Below are positions 1 through 5,503 of a DNA stretch of 5,503 nucleotides, one piece after another. Below the pieces are notes generated by a model. The model saw only the letters and a list, made by a program, of their open reading frames with translations, was not told the DNA's origin and did no database searches. The DNA is taken from the NCBI GenBank assembly GCA_002329525.1, contig DCTI01000067.1:23105-28607 (forward strand), given 5' to 3'. The position numbers and the translations under genes were made by a program. The DNA is from Negativicutes bacterium UBA1444 (lineage in GTDB: Bacteria > Bacillota > Negativicutes > UBA1444). Numbering within the stretch: position 1 is the stretch's first letter; each line of letters begins with the position of its first letter.

Positions 1-1
1 C

Positions 2-1231
2 CTGTACGGGGCGGACGAGAGTTACTATCTGGTCAACGGCACGACCGGCGGCATTTACGCCATGATTCTGGCTACGGTCGGTCCGGGCGAAAAAATCATC
101 GTGCCGCGCAACATTCACCGCTCGGTGATGGGCGGCCTGATTCTTTCCGGCGCCCGGCCGGTATTTGTGCAACCGGTGGTGGACCCGCAGCTGCAGATTG
201 CCATGAATGTCACCACTGAATCGGTGGCGGCGGCGATCCGGGAACACCCCGACGCCAAGGCGGTGCTGCTGGTCAACCCCACCTACTATGGCGTGGCGGC
301 GGATATAGCCGGCATTACGGAGCTGGCGCACCGGCATGGCCTGCTGGTGCTGGTGGACGAGGCCCATGGCCCGCACTTTCATTTTTCGACGGAATTGCCG
401 GTCGATGGCATGCAGGCTGGCGCCGATATTGTGGTGCAAAGCACCCATAAAATTTTGGGGGCGCTTTCCCAAGCATCTCTGTTGCATTGCCGGCGGCAAC
501 GGATTTCCGTGCCCCGCCTGGAAACCATGTTGCAGTTGACGCAGTCCAGCAGCCCCAATTATATCCTGCTGGCGTCGTTGGAGGCGGCGGTCCGCCAGAT
601 GGCCGAAGCCGGCCCCGAACTGGTGGAAAGGGCTCTCCGCCTCGCCCGGACGGCGCGCGACCGGATCCAGGAAATTCCCGGCCTGTTTTGTTTCGGAGCG
701 GAACGTCTCGGCGCACCGGGAGTGTTCGCCCATGATCCGACCAAGCTGGCGGTGACGGTCAGCGGCCTCGGGATTCAGGGCAATGACGCCGAAATGTGGC
801 TACGCTGCGTCGGCAAGGTGCAGGCGGAGCTGTCCGACTGGAACAATGTGCTGTTTTTGGTCACCCAGGCCGACGACCAGGTCACGGTGGCTCGTCTGAC
901 GGACGCCCTGCAGGAGCTGTCCAGGGAACATTCCGGCGGTGCGGCCCGCAGCCAGGCTTTGTTTGTGCCGTTGCCGGCAGAAGAAACCCTGCTGGCGTTG
1001 TCGCCGCGCGAAGCGATGTTCAGCCGACGGGAACCGGTGAGCTTTGCCGCGGCGGCCGGCCGCATCTGCGCGGAAACGGTGACCTGCTATCCGCCGGGCA
1101 TTCCGATCCTGGTTCCGGGAGAACGGGTTACGCCGGCGGTCGTTCAGTATTGCCAGGCCCTGCGGCAACAGGGTTTTACCATCCTCGGGCCGGAAGACCC
1201 GACCCTGAATACATTGGAAGTGGTGGCATAA
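2..1231 (+). CDS. Orn/Lys/Arg decarboxylase family protein (YaaO-like), 5' end cut by window
   Basis: PLP-dependent amino-acid decarboxylase of fold type I, which converts a basic amino acid (Lys, Arg or Orn) to its polyamine-related amine plus CO2 in the cytoplasm. The reading frame is open from the first bases of the window, so about 70-90 N-terminal residues lie upstream; 409 residues are visible, against about 480 for a YaaO-type protein. Counting from base 2, visible motifs are NGTTGG near residue 13 (PLP phosphate region), DEAHG at 119-123 (the Asp that pairs with the PLP ring nitrogen), STHK at 147-150 with Lys150 as the expected Schiff-base lysine, SSSPNY near 182, and the C-terminal-domain motif YPPGIP at 363-368. 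There is no N-terminal response-regulator-like wing domain at the visible edge, which fits the short YaaO/SpeA type rather than the long enterobacterial inducible enzymes. The substrate cannot be decided from sequence. Its place directly upstream of tmk is a conserved Bacillota arrangement. It ends in TAA at 1229-1231. Confidence 0.93.
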   Translation: MYGADESYYLVNGTTGGIYAMILATVGPGEKIIVPRNIHRSVMGGLILSGARPVFVQPVVDPQLQIAMNVTTESVAAAIREHPDAKAVLLVNPTYYGVAADIAGITELAHRHGLLVLVDEAHGPHFHFSTELPVDGMQAGADIVVQSTHKILGALSQASLLHCRRQRISVPRLETMLQLTQSSSPNYILLASLEAAVRQMAEAGPELVERALRLARTARDRIQEIPGLFCFGAERLGAPGVFAHDPTKLAVTVSGLGIQGNDAEMWLRCVGKVQAELSDWNNVLFLVTQADDQVTVARLTDALQELSREHSGGAARSQALFVPLPAEETLLALSPREAMFSRREPVSFAAAAGRICAETVTCYPPGIPILVPGERVTPAVVQYCQALRQQGFTILGPEDPTLNTLEVVA

Positions 1232-1885
1232 TTGGCTGGAATCTTCATGACGCTGGAAGGCCCGGACGGTTCGGGCAAAACGACCCAGATCGCCCGGTTG
1301 CGGCAACGACTGGAAAATGAAGGCTTTGTGGTGGTGCAGACCCGTGAGCCGGGCGGAACTCCGATCGCTGACCGTATCCGGGCGCTGATTCTGGATCCGG
1401 CACACCGCGAGATGACGGCGCGGGCGGAGGCGCTTTTGTATATGGCCGCCCGGGCGCAGCACACGGCGGAGCTGATCCGGCCGGCACTGGCGCGGGGGGC
1501 GGTAGTGATTTCCGACCGTTATGCCGATTCCACCCTAGTTTACCAAGGCGTGGCCCGCGGGTTGCCCCAGGCGGAGCTGGTCGAATTGAACCGGTTTGCC
1601 ACCGAGGGGCTGACTCCGGATCTGACACTGCTGCTGGACGGCGATCCCGAACGGTTGGCGCAGCGGCTTACGGACCGGGGCAACCGGGACCGACTGGACA
1701 GCGAAGGACTGGAGTTTCACCGCCGGGTCCGGGAGGGATTCCTCCGGCTGGCGGCGCAACATCCGGATCGTTTCCGGGTCATTGACGGGGATCGCCCCCC
1801 AGAATGCGTTCAAAGCTCAATTGAAACCTGCGTGCTGGATTTCCTGCAAAAAAGAGGGTGTACACATGGCGTTGCGCGTCAATAA
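1232..1885 (+). CDS. tmk: Thymidylate kinase (dTMP kinase)
   Basis: Phosphorylates dTMP to dTDP with ATP, an essential step of dTTP synthesis in the cytoplasm. The 217-residue product is close to the usual 205-215. It shows the P-loop GPDGSGKT at residues 10-17, TREPGG at 37-42 (dTMP-binding loop), the DRYADS motif at 95-100 and an Arg-rich lid stretch at about 145-155 followed by DRLDSEG. The start is taken as TTG 1232, immediately after the decarboxylase stop, because it gives the family-typical N terminus MxGxFxTxEG. A weak GGTGG lies 5 nt upstream. The alternative ATG at 1247 has GGCTGGA 6 nt upstream but would remove the start of the first beta strand. The last 20 nt overlap the next gene, whose ribosome binding site lies inside tmk; the tail after about residue 205 (KRGCTHGVARQ) is therefore probably poorly conserved. 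Function is certain from motifs; the exact start is less so. Confidence 0.96.
   Translation: MAGIFMTLEGPDGSGKTTQIARLRQRLENEGFVVVQTREPGGTPIADRIRALILDPAHREMTARAEALLYMAARAQHTAELIRPALARGAVVISDRYADSTLVYQGVARGLPQAELVELNRFATEGLTPDLTLLLDGDPERLAQRLTDRGNRDRLDSEGLEFHRRVREGFLRLAAQHPDRFRVIDGDRPPECVQSSIETCVLDFLQKRGCTHGVARQ
1854..1858 (+). promoter_or_regulatory. Ribosome binding site of the yaaR-like gene
   Basis: GAGGG lies 7 nt before ATG 1866, inside the 3' end of tmk. It is the only good Shine-Dalgarno sequence near the start of this gene and decides for ATG 1866 over the in-frame TTG at 1782, which would add 28 residues encoded within tmk that do not look like the family. Confidence 0.75.
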
Positions 1886-2318
1886 AAATTCCCAACGGAC
1901 TGACACCGTCAAAACCGAGGCCGACTCCCGGCATAAAACCGAGGCGGTGCAACGCGGCTTTTCCATGGCGCTGAGCAAGGAAGCGGGCCAGCAAACGCGG
2001 CAACATCTGGAAGAATTGCTGGGCAAGATCGAGCAGCAAGGGAAAAAACTGGGCCAGACACCGACCTTTAGCGAACTGAAGTCCTATCGCGACTTGGTGA
2101 AAAATTTCATGGCCGAGGCGGTCGGCCAGATGTACGACGTGGATGCGGGCGCGGGCTGGGACCGGCGCGGCCGCCAGAAATCCTACACATTGGTGAAAAC
2201 GATCGACGCCACGCTGGAGGCACTGACGGAAGACGTCCGACAGGGGCAGGAACGGCAACTGGCGATTCTGGAAAAAATGGACTCCATCCGGGGCATGTTG
2301 GTGGACCTGTACTCGTGA
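1866..2318 (+). CDS. YaaR family protein (DUF327), function unknown
   Basis: A 150-residue protein, close to the roughly 146 residues of B. subtilis YaaR. I recognise it from its position between tmk and holB and from the DUF327-like C-terminal half: GRQKSYTLVKTID at 102-114 followed by LEALTEDV at 117-124. The first 25 or so residues are polar, charged and probably disordered. The rest (about 26-80 and 104-148) is predicted by eye to be helical and rich in Glu, Lys, Gln and Leu, with coiled-coil potential near 42-62 and 115-148. There is no signal peptide, no membrane segment and no catalytic motif. No biochemical role is established for the family to my knowledge; conserved linkage with tmk, holB and ricT hints at a role around replication or RNA metabolism, but this is only guilt by association. 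It overlaps tmk by 20 nt and holB by 4 nt, so its translation is probably coupled to both. Confidence 0.85.
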   Translation: MALRVNKNSQRTDTVKTEADSRHKTEAVQRGFSMALSKEAGQQTRQHLEELLGKIEQQGKKLGQTPTFSELKSYRDLVKNFMAEAVGQMYDVDAGAGWDRRGRQKSYTLVKTIDATLEALTEDVRQGQERQLAILEKMDSIRGMLVDLYS

Positions 2319-3205
2319 GCAATGCCAAACGTCCGACAACCTGGGAGGAAATCCTGGGACATGCCGCTGTCATTGCCCGCCTGCGGCGAATGCTGGAACT
2401 GGACCGCCTGCCGCACGCGCTGCTGTTCGCCGGTCCATCCGGCATCGGCAAACGAATCGTGGCTGAAGTATTTGCCGCCCGGGTCTTGCAGACCGAACCG
2501 GAGCTGTTGCCGGCGCACCCCGACTTTTTGGGGGTGACGCCCGAAGGAAGTCAGATCCGGATCGGCCAGATTCGCGAGATTCAGCGAGTGAGCGGGCTGG
2601 CGCCGGTGCGGGGACGGTACCGGGTTTGTCTGCTGGAACCGGCGGATGCGATGGAAGCGCCGGCGGCTAACAGTTTGCTGAAAATATTGGAGGAACCGCC
2701 GGACGGCCTGATTTTTATTCTGATCACGGCGTTTCCCCATTCCCTCCTTTCCACGCTGCGGTCACGGGCGGCCATGGTCCGGTTCGTTCGGCCGCCGTCT
2801 GGTCTGTTGCCGGCGGAGGATGCGGAGACGGCCGCAGCCGACCGCGAATGGGCGATGACTATTCTGAGCAACCTGCAGCAGCCCGGTTTGGAATGGCTGT
2901 GGCCGGTCATGGCGGATATGGAGGGTCTGGATAATGCCAAAATTCTGGCGGTCATCAAACAGTGGATCGGTGTGTTGCGCGATGTCGGCGTGCTCTTGGT
3001 CGGCGGTGGAGAGCTGGCGGCGTTCAATCCGGACAACCGAGGTGCACTGGCCATCTTGACGGGCCGGTGGACGGTGCCGAAAGTCACCGCCGCCATCGCC
3101 CTGGCGGAAGAAACACGCCGGCAACTGCAAAGAAACGCCAATGCCCGGTTGATGCTGGAAGCGCTGTTGATTCGGACAGCGGATTTGTATGAGGGAGGAA
3201 ATTAG
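2315..3205 (+). CDS. holB: DNA polymerase III delta' subunit (clamp loader)
   Basis: Delta' subunit of the clamp loader, which with delta and tau/gamma opens the sliding clamp and places it on primed DNA. The product has 296 residues, somewhat short for delta' (usually about 320-335). The N-terminal AAA+ fold shows GPSGIGKR at 40-47 (P-loop with Arg in place of the final Ser/Thr), the Walker-B region LLEPAD at 106-111, NSLLKILEEPP at 119-129 and SR at 150-151, matching the delta' Ser-Arg-Cys arginine-finger motif with Cys replaced by Ala. The C-terminal part carries QWIGVLRDV at about 216-224 and FNPDN at 237-241, as in the delta' collar domain. The four-cysteine zinc module usually found before HPD is missing: only nine residues separate FAARVL (53-58) from HPDF (68-71), and the only Cys in the protein is C105. 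The GTG start at 2315 overlaps the previous stop as GTGA, with a weak GGTGG at 2300-2304. Confidence 0.92.
   Translation: MSNAKRPTTWEEILGHAAVIARLRRMLELDRLPHALLFAGPSGIGKRIVAEVFAARVLQTEPELLPAHPDFLGVTPEGSQIRIGQIREIQRVSGLAPVRGRYRVCLLEPADAMEAPAANSLLKILEEPPDGLIFILITAFPHSLLSTLRSRAAMVRFVRPPSGLLPAEDAETAAADREWAMTILSNLQQPGLEWLWPVMADMEGLDNAKILAVIKQWIGVLRDVGVLLVGGGELAAFNPDNRGALAILTGRWTVPKVTAAIALAEETRRQLQRNANARLMLEALLIRTADLYEGGN
3193..3198 (+). promoter_or_regulatory. Ribosome binding site of ricT
   Basis: GGGAGG lies 8 nt before ATG 3207, within the last codons of holB. It is the strongest Shine-Dalgarno match in the window. It decides for ATG 3207 over the in-frame ATG 3189, whose first codons would consist of this site itself. 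Confidence 0.85.
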
Positions 3206-3206
3206 C

Positions 3207-4031
3207 ATGCAGACCATCGTGGGGGTCCGGTTTAAGAAAGCCGGCAAGATATATTATTTCGATCCAGGAGAGCTGGCCCTGCAAAAAGGCGAGCCGGTGA
3301 TCGTCGAGACGGCGCGGGGACTGGAATATGGGCTTGTCGTGATTCCGGCGCGCCAGATCGAAGATACGGAAGTGGCGTCGCCGCTGAAACCGGTCTTGCG
3401 GAAAGCCACTGAAAAAGACACGCTCAAGGTAGCTGACAATGAAGCCAAAGAGGCGGAGGCCCTGCGCATCTGCGCGCAAAAAATCGCCGCTCACAAGCTC
3501 GACATGAACCTGGTCAGCGTTGAATACACATTTGATGTATCCAAAATCATTTTTTATTTTACGGCGGAAGGCCGCGTGGATTTCCGGGAACTGGTCAAGG
3601 ATCTGGCCGGCATTTTTCGGACCCGGATCGAGCTGCGGCAGATCGGCGTGCGCGACGAGGCCAAGATGCTCGGCGGCATCGGCGGTTGCGGCCGGGGGTT
3701 GTGTTGCGCCACTTTTCTGGGCGACTTCGAGCCGGTATCGATCCGGATGGCCAAGGAGCAGAACCTGTCGCTGAATCCGGCGAAGATTTCCGGCATTTGC
3801 GGCCGCCTGATGTGTTGCCTGAAATATGAGAGCAACCTGTACGGCGGACCGGCCTGTCGCAAACAGTGCGTGCCCAAACCCGGCGCCAAGGTCATTGCTT
3901 CGGATGGGGAAGGCAACGTGGTGGCGGTGGACCCCGCCCATAAGACTGTTTCCGTCAAACATTCGGACGGAACCGTTTCGAAGCTGCCGCTCAGTGAGGT
4001 GGCGGAAGCGGAAGATGGCAACCGGTCCTGA
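3207..4031 (+). CDS. ricT: RicT/YaaT, PSP1-domain regulator of RNA processing
   Basis: Homologue of B. subtilis YaaT (RicT). There it forms the Y-complex with RicA (YmcA) and RicF (YlbF), which carries Fe-S clusters, steers RNase Y cleavage of certain mRNAs and affects sporulation, competence and biofilm formation. The 274-residue length matches the 275 of the Bacillus protein. The N terminus (IVGVRFKKAGKIYYFDPG, 4-21) and GLEYGLVV (38-45) are typical of the PSP1 family; the PSP1 core covers roughly residues 60-145. The signature region has GGIGGCGRGLCC (156-167) and ISGICGRLMCC (194-204), so C161, C166, C167, C198, C203 and C204 are all present and could serve as cluster ligands. Two further cysteines, C217 and C221 (ACRKQC), follow. 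A small beta-rich tail (about 225-262) ends the protein. RicA and RicF genes are not in the window. It starts 1 nt after the holB stop and overlaps the next gene by 17 nt. Confidence 0.95.
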   Translation: MQTIVGVRFKKAGKIYYFDPGELALQKGEPVIVETARGLEYGLVVIPARQIEDTEVASPLKPVLRKATEKDTLKVADNEAKEAEALRICAQKIAAHKLDMNLVSVEYTFDVSKIIFYFTAEGRVDFRELVKDLAGIFRTRIELRQIGVRDEAKMLGGIGGCGRGLCCATFLGDFEPVSIRMAKEQNLSLNPAKISGICGRLMCCLKYESNLYGGPACRKQCVPKPGAKVIASDGEGNVVAVDPAHKTVSVKHSDGTVSKLPLSEVAEAEDGNRS

Positions 4032-4755
4032 CCTCGAACCGGGAGAACGGCTTGATGAGCTGGGCGTCCGCAACTGGCAGATCATCCAGCGGGAGGATGA
4101 ATTCCGGTTTTCGCTGGACGCGGTTTTACTGGCGCATTTTGCCACGTTGCGGTCCCGCGCCCGGGTTGTGGATCTGGGCTGCGGCGGCGGGGCGGTGGCT
4201 TTGTTTTTGCTGGCGCGCGGTGCCGCCAGCGTTTCCGGGCTGGAACTGAATCCGCGATTGGCCGCCATGGCGAAACGGACTGGCGAACTGAACGGGTTGT
4301 CCGGCCAGCTGCAAATCGTTTGTGGCGGCGTGGGCGAAATTCGTTCTTACTATCCCGCCGGACAGGCTGATCTGGTGACGGCCAACCCACCCTACCGGGC
4401 AGTGGCCACCGGCAGGGTGAGCCCCTCGGCGGGGCTGGCGATGGCCCGGCATGAGAGCTGCGCCAACCTGCGGGATTTTGTGCGGGCAGCCGCCTATTTG
4501 CTTCGGCATCGGGGACGATTCGCCATGATCCATCTGCCGGAACGTCTGGCCGATATTTGCGGCGAGCTGCGGGAAGCCGGTCTGGAACCGAAACGGCTGC
4601 GCCTGGTTCAGCCCTTTGCCGACCGACCGCCCCGGATGGTGCTGGTCGAGGCGGTGAAAGGCGCGGCCCCGGGGGGACTGTCGGTATTGCCGCCGCTGCT
4701 CGTTTATCAGGCCCGCAACGAATATCATCCGGAAATTTTGTCCTATTACCGTTAG
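4015..4755 (+). CDS. YabB/TrmN6-like SAM-dependent N6-adenine methyltransferase
   Basis: Class I SAM-dependent methyltransferase of 246 residues, in the position of B. subtilis yabB. The related E. coli TrmN6 (YfiC) methylates N6 of A37 in tRNA1(Val). Motifs: FRFSLDAVLLAHFA (30-43), typical of this family just before the Rossmann fold; motif I DLGCGGG (53-59) for SAM binding; ELNP (77-80) as the acidic end of strand 2; NPPY (124-127), the amino-methyltransferase motif IV; ARHE (144-147), then D154 of LRDFVRAA; and a C-terminal PLLVY (237-240 region) ending with NEYHPEI. Substrate is inferred from family and context, not shown. ATG 4015 is chosen because the protein begins just before the family's usual start and no other ATG follows in frame near the N terminus; GGAAG at 4004-4008 lies 6 nt upstream. 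It overlaps ricT by 17 nt, which suggests coupled translation. The open frame extends upstream to 3826, but that part is a shadow of ricT. Confidence 0.9.
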   Translation: MATGPDLEPGERLDELGVRNWQIIQREDEFRFSLDAVLLAHFATLRSRARVVDLGCGGGAVALFLLARGAASVSGLELNPRLAAMAKRTGELNGLSGQLQIVCGGVGEIRSYYPAGQADLVTANPPYRAVATGRVSPSAGLAMARHESCANLRDFVRAAAYLLRHRGRFAMIHLPERLADICGELREAGLEPKRLRLVQPFADRPPRMVLVEAVKGAAPGGLSVLPPLLVYQARNEYHPEILSYYR

Positions 4756-4768
4756 TCTGTGCGAAAAG

Positions 4769-4774
4769 AAGGGG
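4769..4774 (+). promoter_or_regulatory. Ribosome binding site of rsmI
   Basis: AAGGGG in the 25-nt gap after the methyltransferase stop, 6 nt before GTG 4781. It supports GTG as the start of rsmI. The gap holds no hairpin followed by a T run and no promoter-like boxes. Confidence 0.75.
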
Positions 4775-4780
4775 AAGCCT

Positions 4781-5503
4781 GTGTCTGAGGCAGCCGGAAC
4801 TTTATATTTGTGCGCGACGCCGATCGGCAACCTCGACGACATGACCTGCCGGGCCGTGACGGTTTTGCGGCAGGTCTCCCTGATCGCCGCGGAAGATACG
4901 CGCCATACCCGCAAACTGACCAGCCATTTCGACATTCACTGCCCCCTGACGAGCTACCACGAGCACAACAAGGTCCGCAAGGGTCCGGAACTGGTGGAGA
5001 GATTGCTGGCCGGCCAGGATGTCGCCCTGGTCAGCGACGCCGGGCTGCCGGGGATTTCCGATCCCGGCGAGGATCTGGTGCGGCTGGCCGTGCAGGCCGG
5101 AATCAGAGTGACGCCGATTCCCGGCCCGTGTGCGGCGTTGACAGCGATCATGGCCTCAGGACTGCCGACCGGGGCGTTTGTGTTTGCCGGCTTTTTGCCG
5201 AAACAGGCCGGCGCCCGGCAGAAACGGCTGACGGCTTTGCGGGATTATCCCGAGACATTGATTTTTTACGAATCTCCCCATCAATTACTGCGGACGCTGG
5301 CTGACCTCCAGTCCGTTCTGGGCGACCGGCCGGCCGTCATTGCCCGTGAACTGACGAAAGTACACGAGGAGTTCCGGCGCGGCCTGCTGTCGGCGCTGAC
5401 CGCCGATTTTCAGGACCAGCCCCCGCGGGGCGAATTCGTAGTCATGGTGGCCGGCCGGGACGAAACCATGGCGATGCCCGAGCCGGCGGCGAAACCGATC
5501 ACC
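4781..5503 (+). CDS. rsmI: 16S rRNA (cytidine1402-2'-O)-methyltransferase RsmI, 3' end cut by window
   Basis: Methylates the ribose 2'-OH of C1402 in the 16S rRNA decoding centre (E. coli numbering), working together with RsmH to give m4Cm1402. It belongs to the tetrapyrrole-methylase (SAM-dependent, class III) fold. The frame from GTG 4781 stays open to the window end, giving 241 residues of an expected 280-290; about 40-50 C-terminal residues are missing. Family motifs in order: LCATPIGNLDD (10-20), AAEDTRHTRKL (36-46), SYHEHN (58-63), LVSDAGLPGISDPG (83-96), PIPGPCA (112-118), SGLPT (126-130), FAGFLPK (135-141), a YESPHQLL block at about 160-167 and RELTK followed by EE near 187-195. All key motifs look intact. 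The GTG start has a good Shine-Dalgarno sequence; the next in-frame ATG (4841) would remove the essential first strand and can be excluded. In B. subtilis the equivalent yabC also follows yabB, there with yazA in between. Confidence 0.96.
   Translation, partial: MSEAAGTLYLCATPIGNLDDMTCRAVTVLRQVSLIAAEDTRHTRKLTSHFDIHCPLTSYHEHNKVRKGPELVERLLAGQDVALVSDAGLPGISDPGEDLVRLAVQAGIRVTPIPGPCAALTAIMASGLPTGAFVFAGFLPKQAGARQKRLTALRDYPETLIFYESPHQLLRTLADLQSVLGDRPAVIARELTKVHEEFRRGLLSALTADFQDQPPRGEFVVMVAGRDETMAMPEPAAKPIT

Larger units (their letters stand above)
1..5503 (+). other. Probable single operon: decarboxylase-tmk-yaaR-holB-ricT-yabB-rsmI
   Basis: All seven genes lie on one strand. Junctions are 0 nt (decarboxylase/tmk), 20-nt overlap (tmk/yaaR), 4-nt overlap (yaaR/holB), 1 nt (holB/ricT), 17-nt overlap (ricT/yabB-like) and 25 nt (yabB-like/rsmI). 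There is no room for a terminator or ordinary promoter between genes, so co-transcription from upstream of the window and coupled translation are the simplest reading. The same order is known from other Bacillota. Internal promoters inside coding sequence cannot be excluded by eye. Confidence 0.8.

Noticed and set aside
796..1320. 174-codon plus-strand frame overlapping the decarboxylase C-terminal domain and tmk start
   Set aside because: It lies in another frame of two genes with strong motif support, and its Gly/Arg/Pro-rich translation is typical of out-of-frame reading.
800..1462. 220-codon minus-strand open frame across the decarboxylase/tmk junction
   Set aside because: It is antisense to two well-supported genes and the product resembles no family; a GC-driven shadow.
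1782..1865. N-terminal extension of the yaaR-like protein from TTG 1782
   Set aside because: These 28 codons lie wholly within tmk, lack a good ribosome binding site and give a non-family N terminus; ATG 1866 has GAGGG at proper spacing.
3541..3560. AT-rich patch with a T6 run inside ricT, considered as a terminator or slippage site
   Set aside because: There is no GC-rich hairpin before it, the frame is open across it, and it encodes the conserved KIIFYF beta strand.
3084..4268. 394-codon open frame on the minus strand across holB, ricT and the methyltransferase gene
   Set aside because: It is antisense to three genes with clear family motifs, its translation is low-complexity (Arg, Ser and Pro runs) with no recognisable domain, and long antisense frames are expected in GC-rich coding DNA.
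4756..4780. Gap before rsmI considered as a promoter or terminator
   Set aside because: It is only 25 nt and is accounted for by the rsmI Shine-Dalgarno sequence; no inverted repeat, T run or promoter boxes were seen.
5138..5143. TTGACA, a perfect -35 box, inside rsmI
   Set aside because: No TATAAT-like sequence occurs 16-18 nt downstream and the bases encode the conserved region just after the PIPGPCA motif; a chance match.
4810..5304. 164-codon plus-strand frame inside rsmI
   Set aside because: The real gene is in a different frame, open from GTG 4781 to the window end with all RsmI motifs; this one is a Gly/Arg-rich shadow.

Overview
The window is a densely packed, all-plus-strand run of housekeeping genes from a GC-rich (about 60% by eye) member of the Bacillota (Firmicutes). 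Gene content and order match the Bacillus subtilis segment yaaO-tmk-(yaaQ)-yaaR-holB-yaaT-(yabA)-yabB-(yazA)-yabC. The genes in brackets are absent here. The high GC content, the missing yaaQ/yabA/yazA and the GC-biased codon use suggest a Negativicutes-type or high-GC clostridial genome rather than Bacillus. That placement is inference.

Layout: (1) the 3' part of a fold-type-I PLP Orn/Lys/Arg decarboxylase, cut by the left edge; (2) tmk, thymidylate kinase, starting at a TTG directly after the previous stop; (3) a yaaR-like DUF327 protein of unknown function, overlapping tmk by 20 nt; (4) holB, clamp-loader delta', overlapping by 4 nt (GTGA); (5) ricT/yaaT, a PSP1-family cysteine-rich protein, 1 nt after holB; (6) a yabB/TrmN6-like SAM methyltransferase, overlapping by 17 nt; (7) rsmI, 16S rRNA 2'-O-ribose methyltransferase, 25 nt downstream and cut by the right edge. 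The largest gap between genes is 25 nt. No terminator, promoter, tRNA, mobile element, CRISPR or long repeat was seen, so the whole window is most simply one operon driven from upstream.

Functionally it mixes DNA precursor supply and replication (Tmk, HolB), RNA processing (RicT), tRNA and rRNA modification (YabB-like, RsmI), amino-acid decarboxylation and one protein of unknown function. This clustering is conserved across the phylum and does not form an obvious single pathway.

I found no convincing new biological system. The points worth a second look are small: a delta' that lacks the zinc-binding cysteine module, an extra Cys-x3-Cys pair in RicT, the TTG start of tmk, the missing neighbours, and the uncharacterised DUF327 protein.
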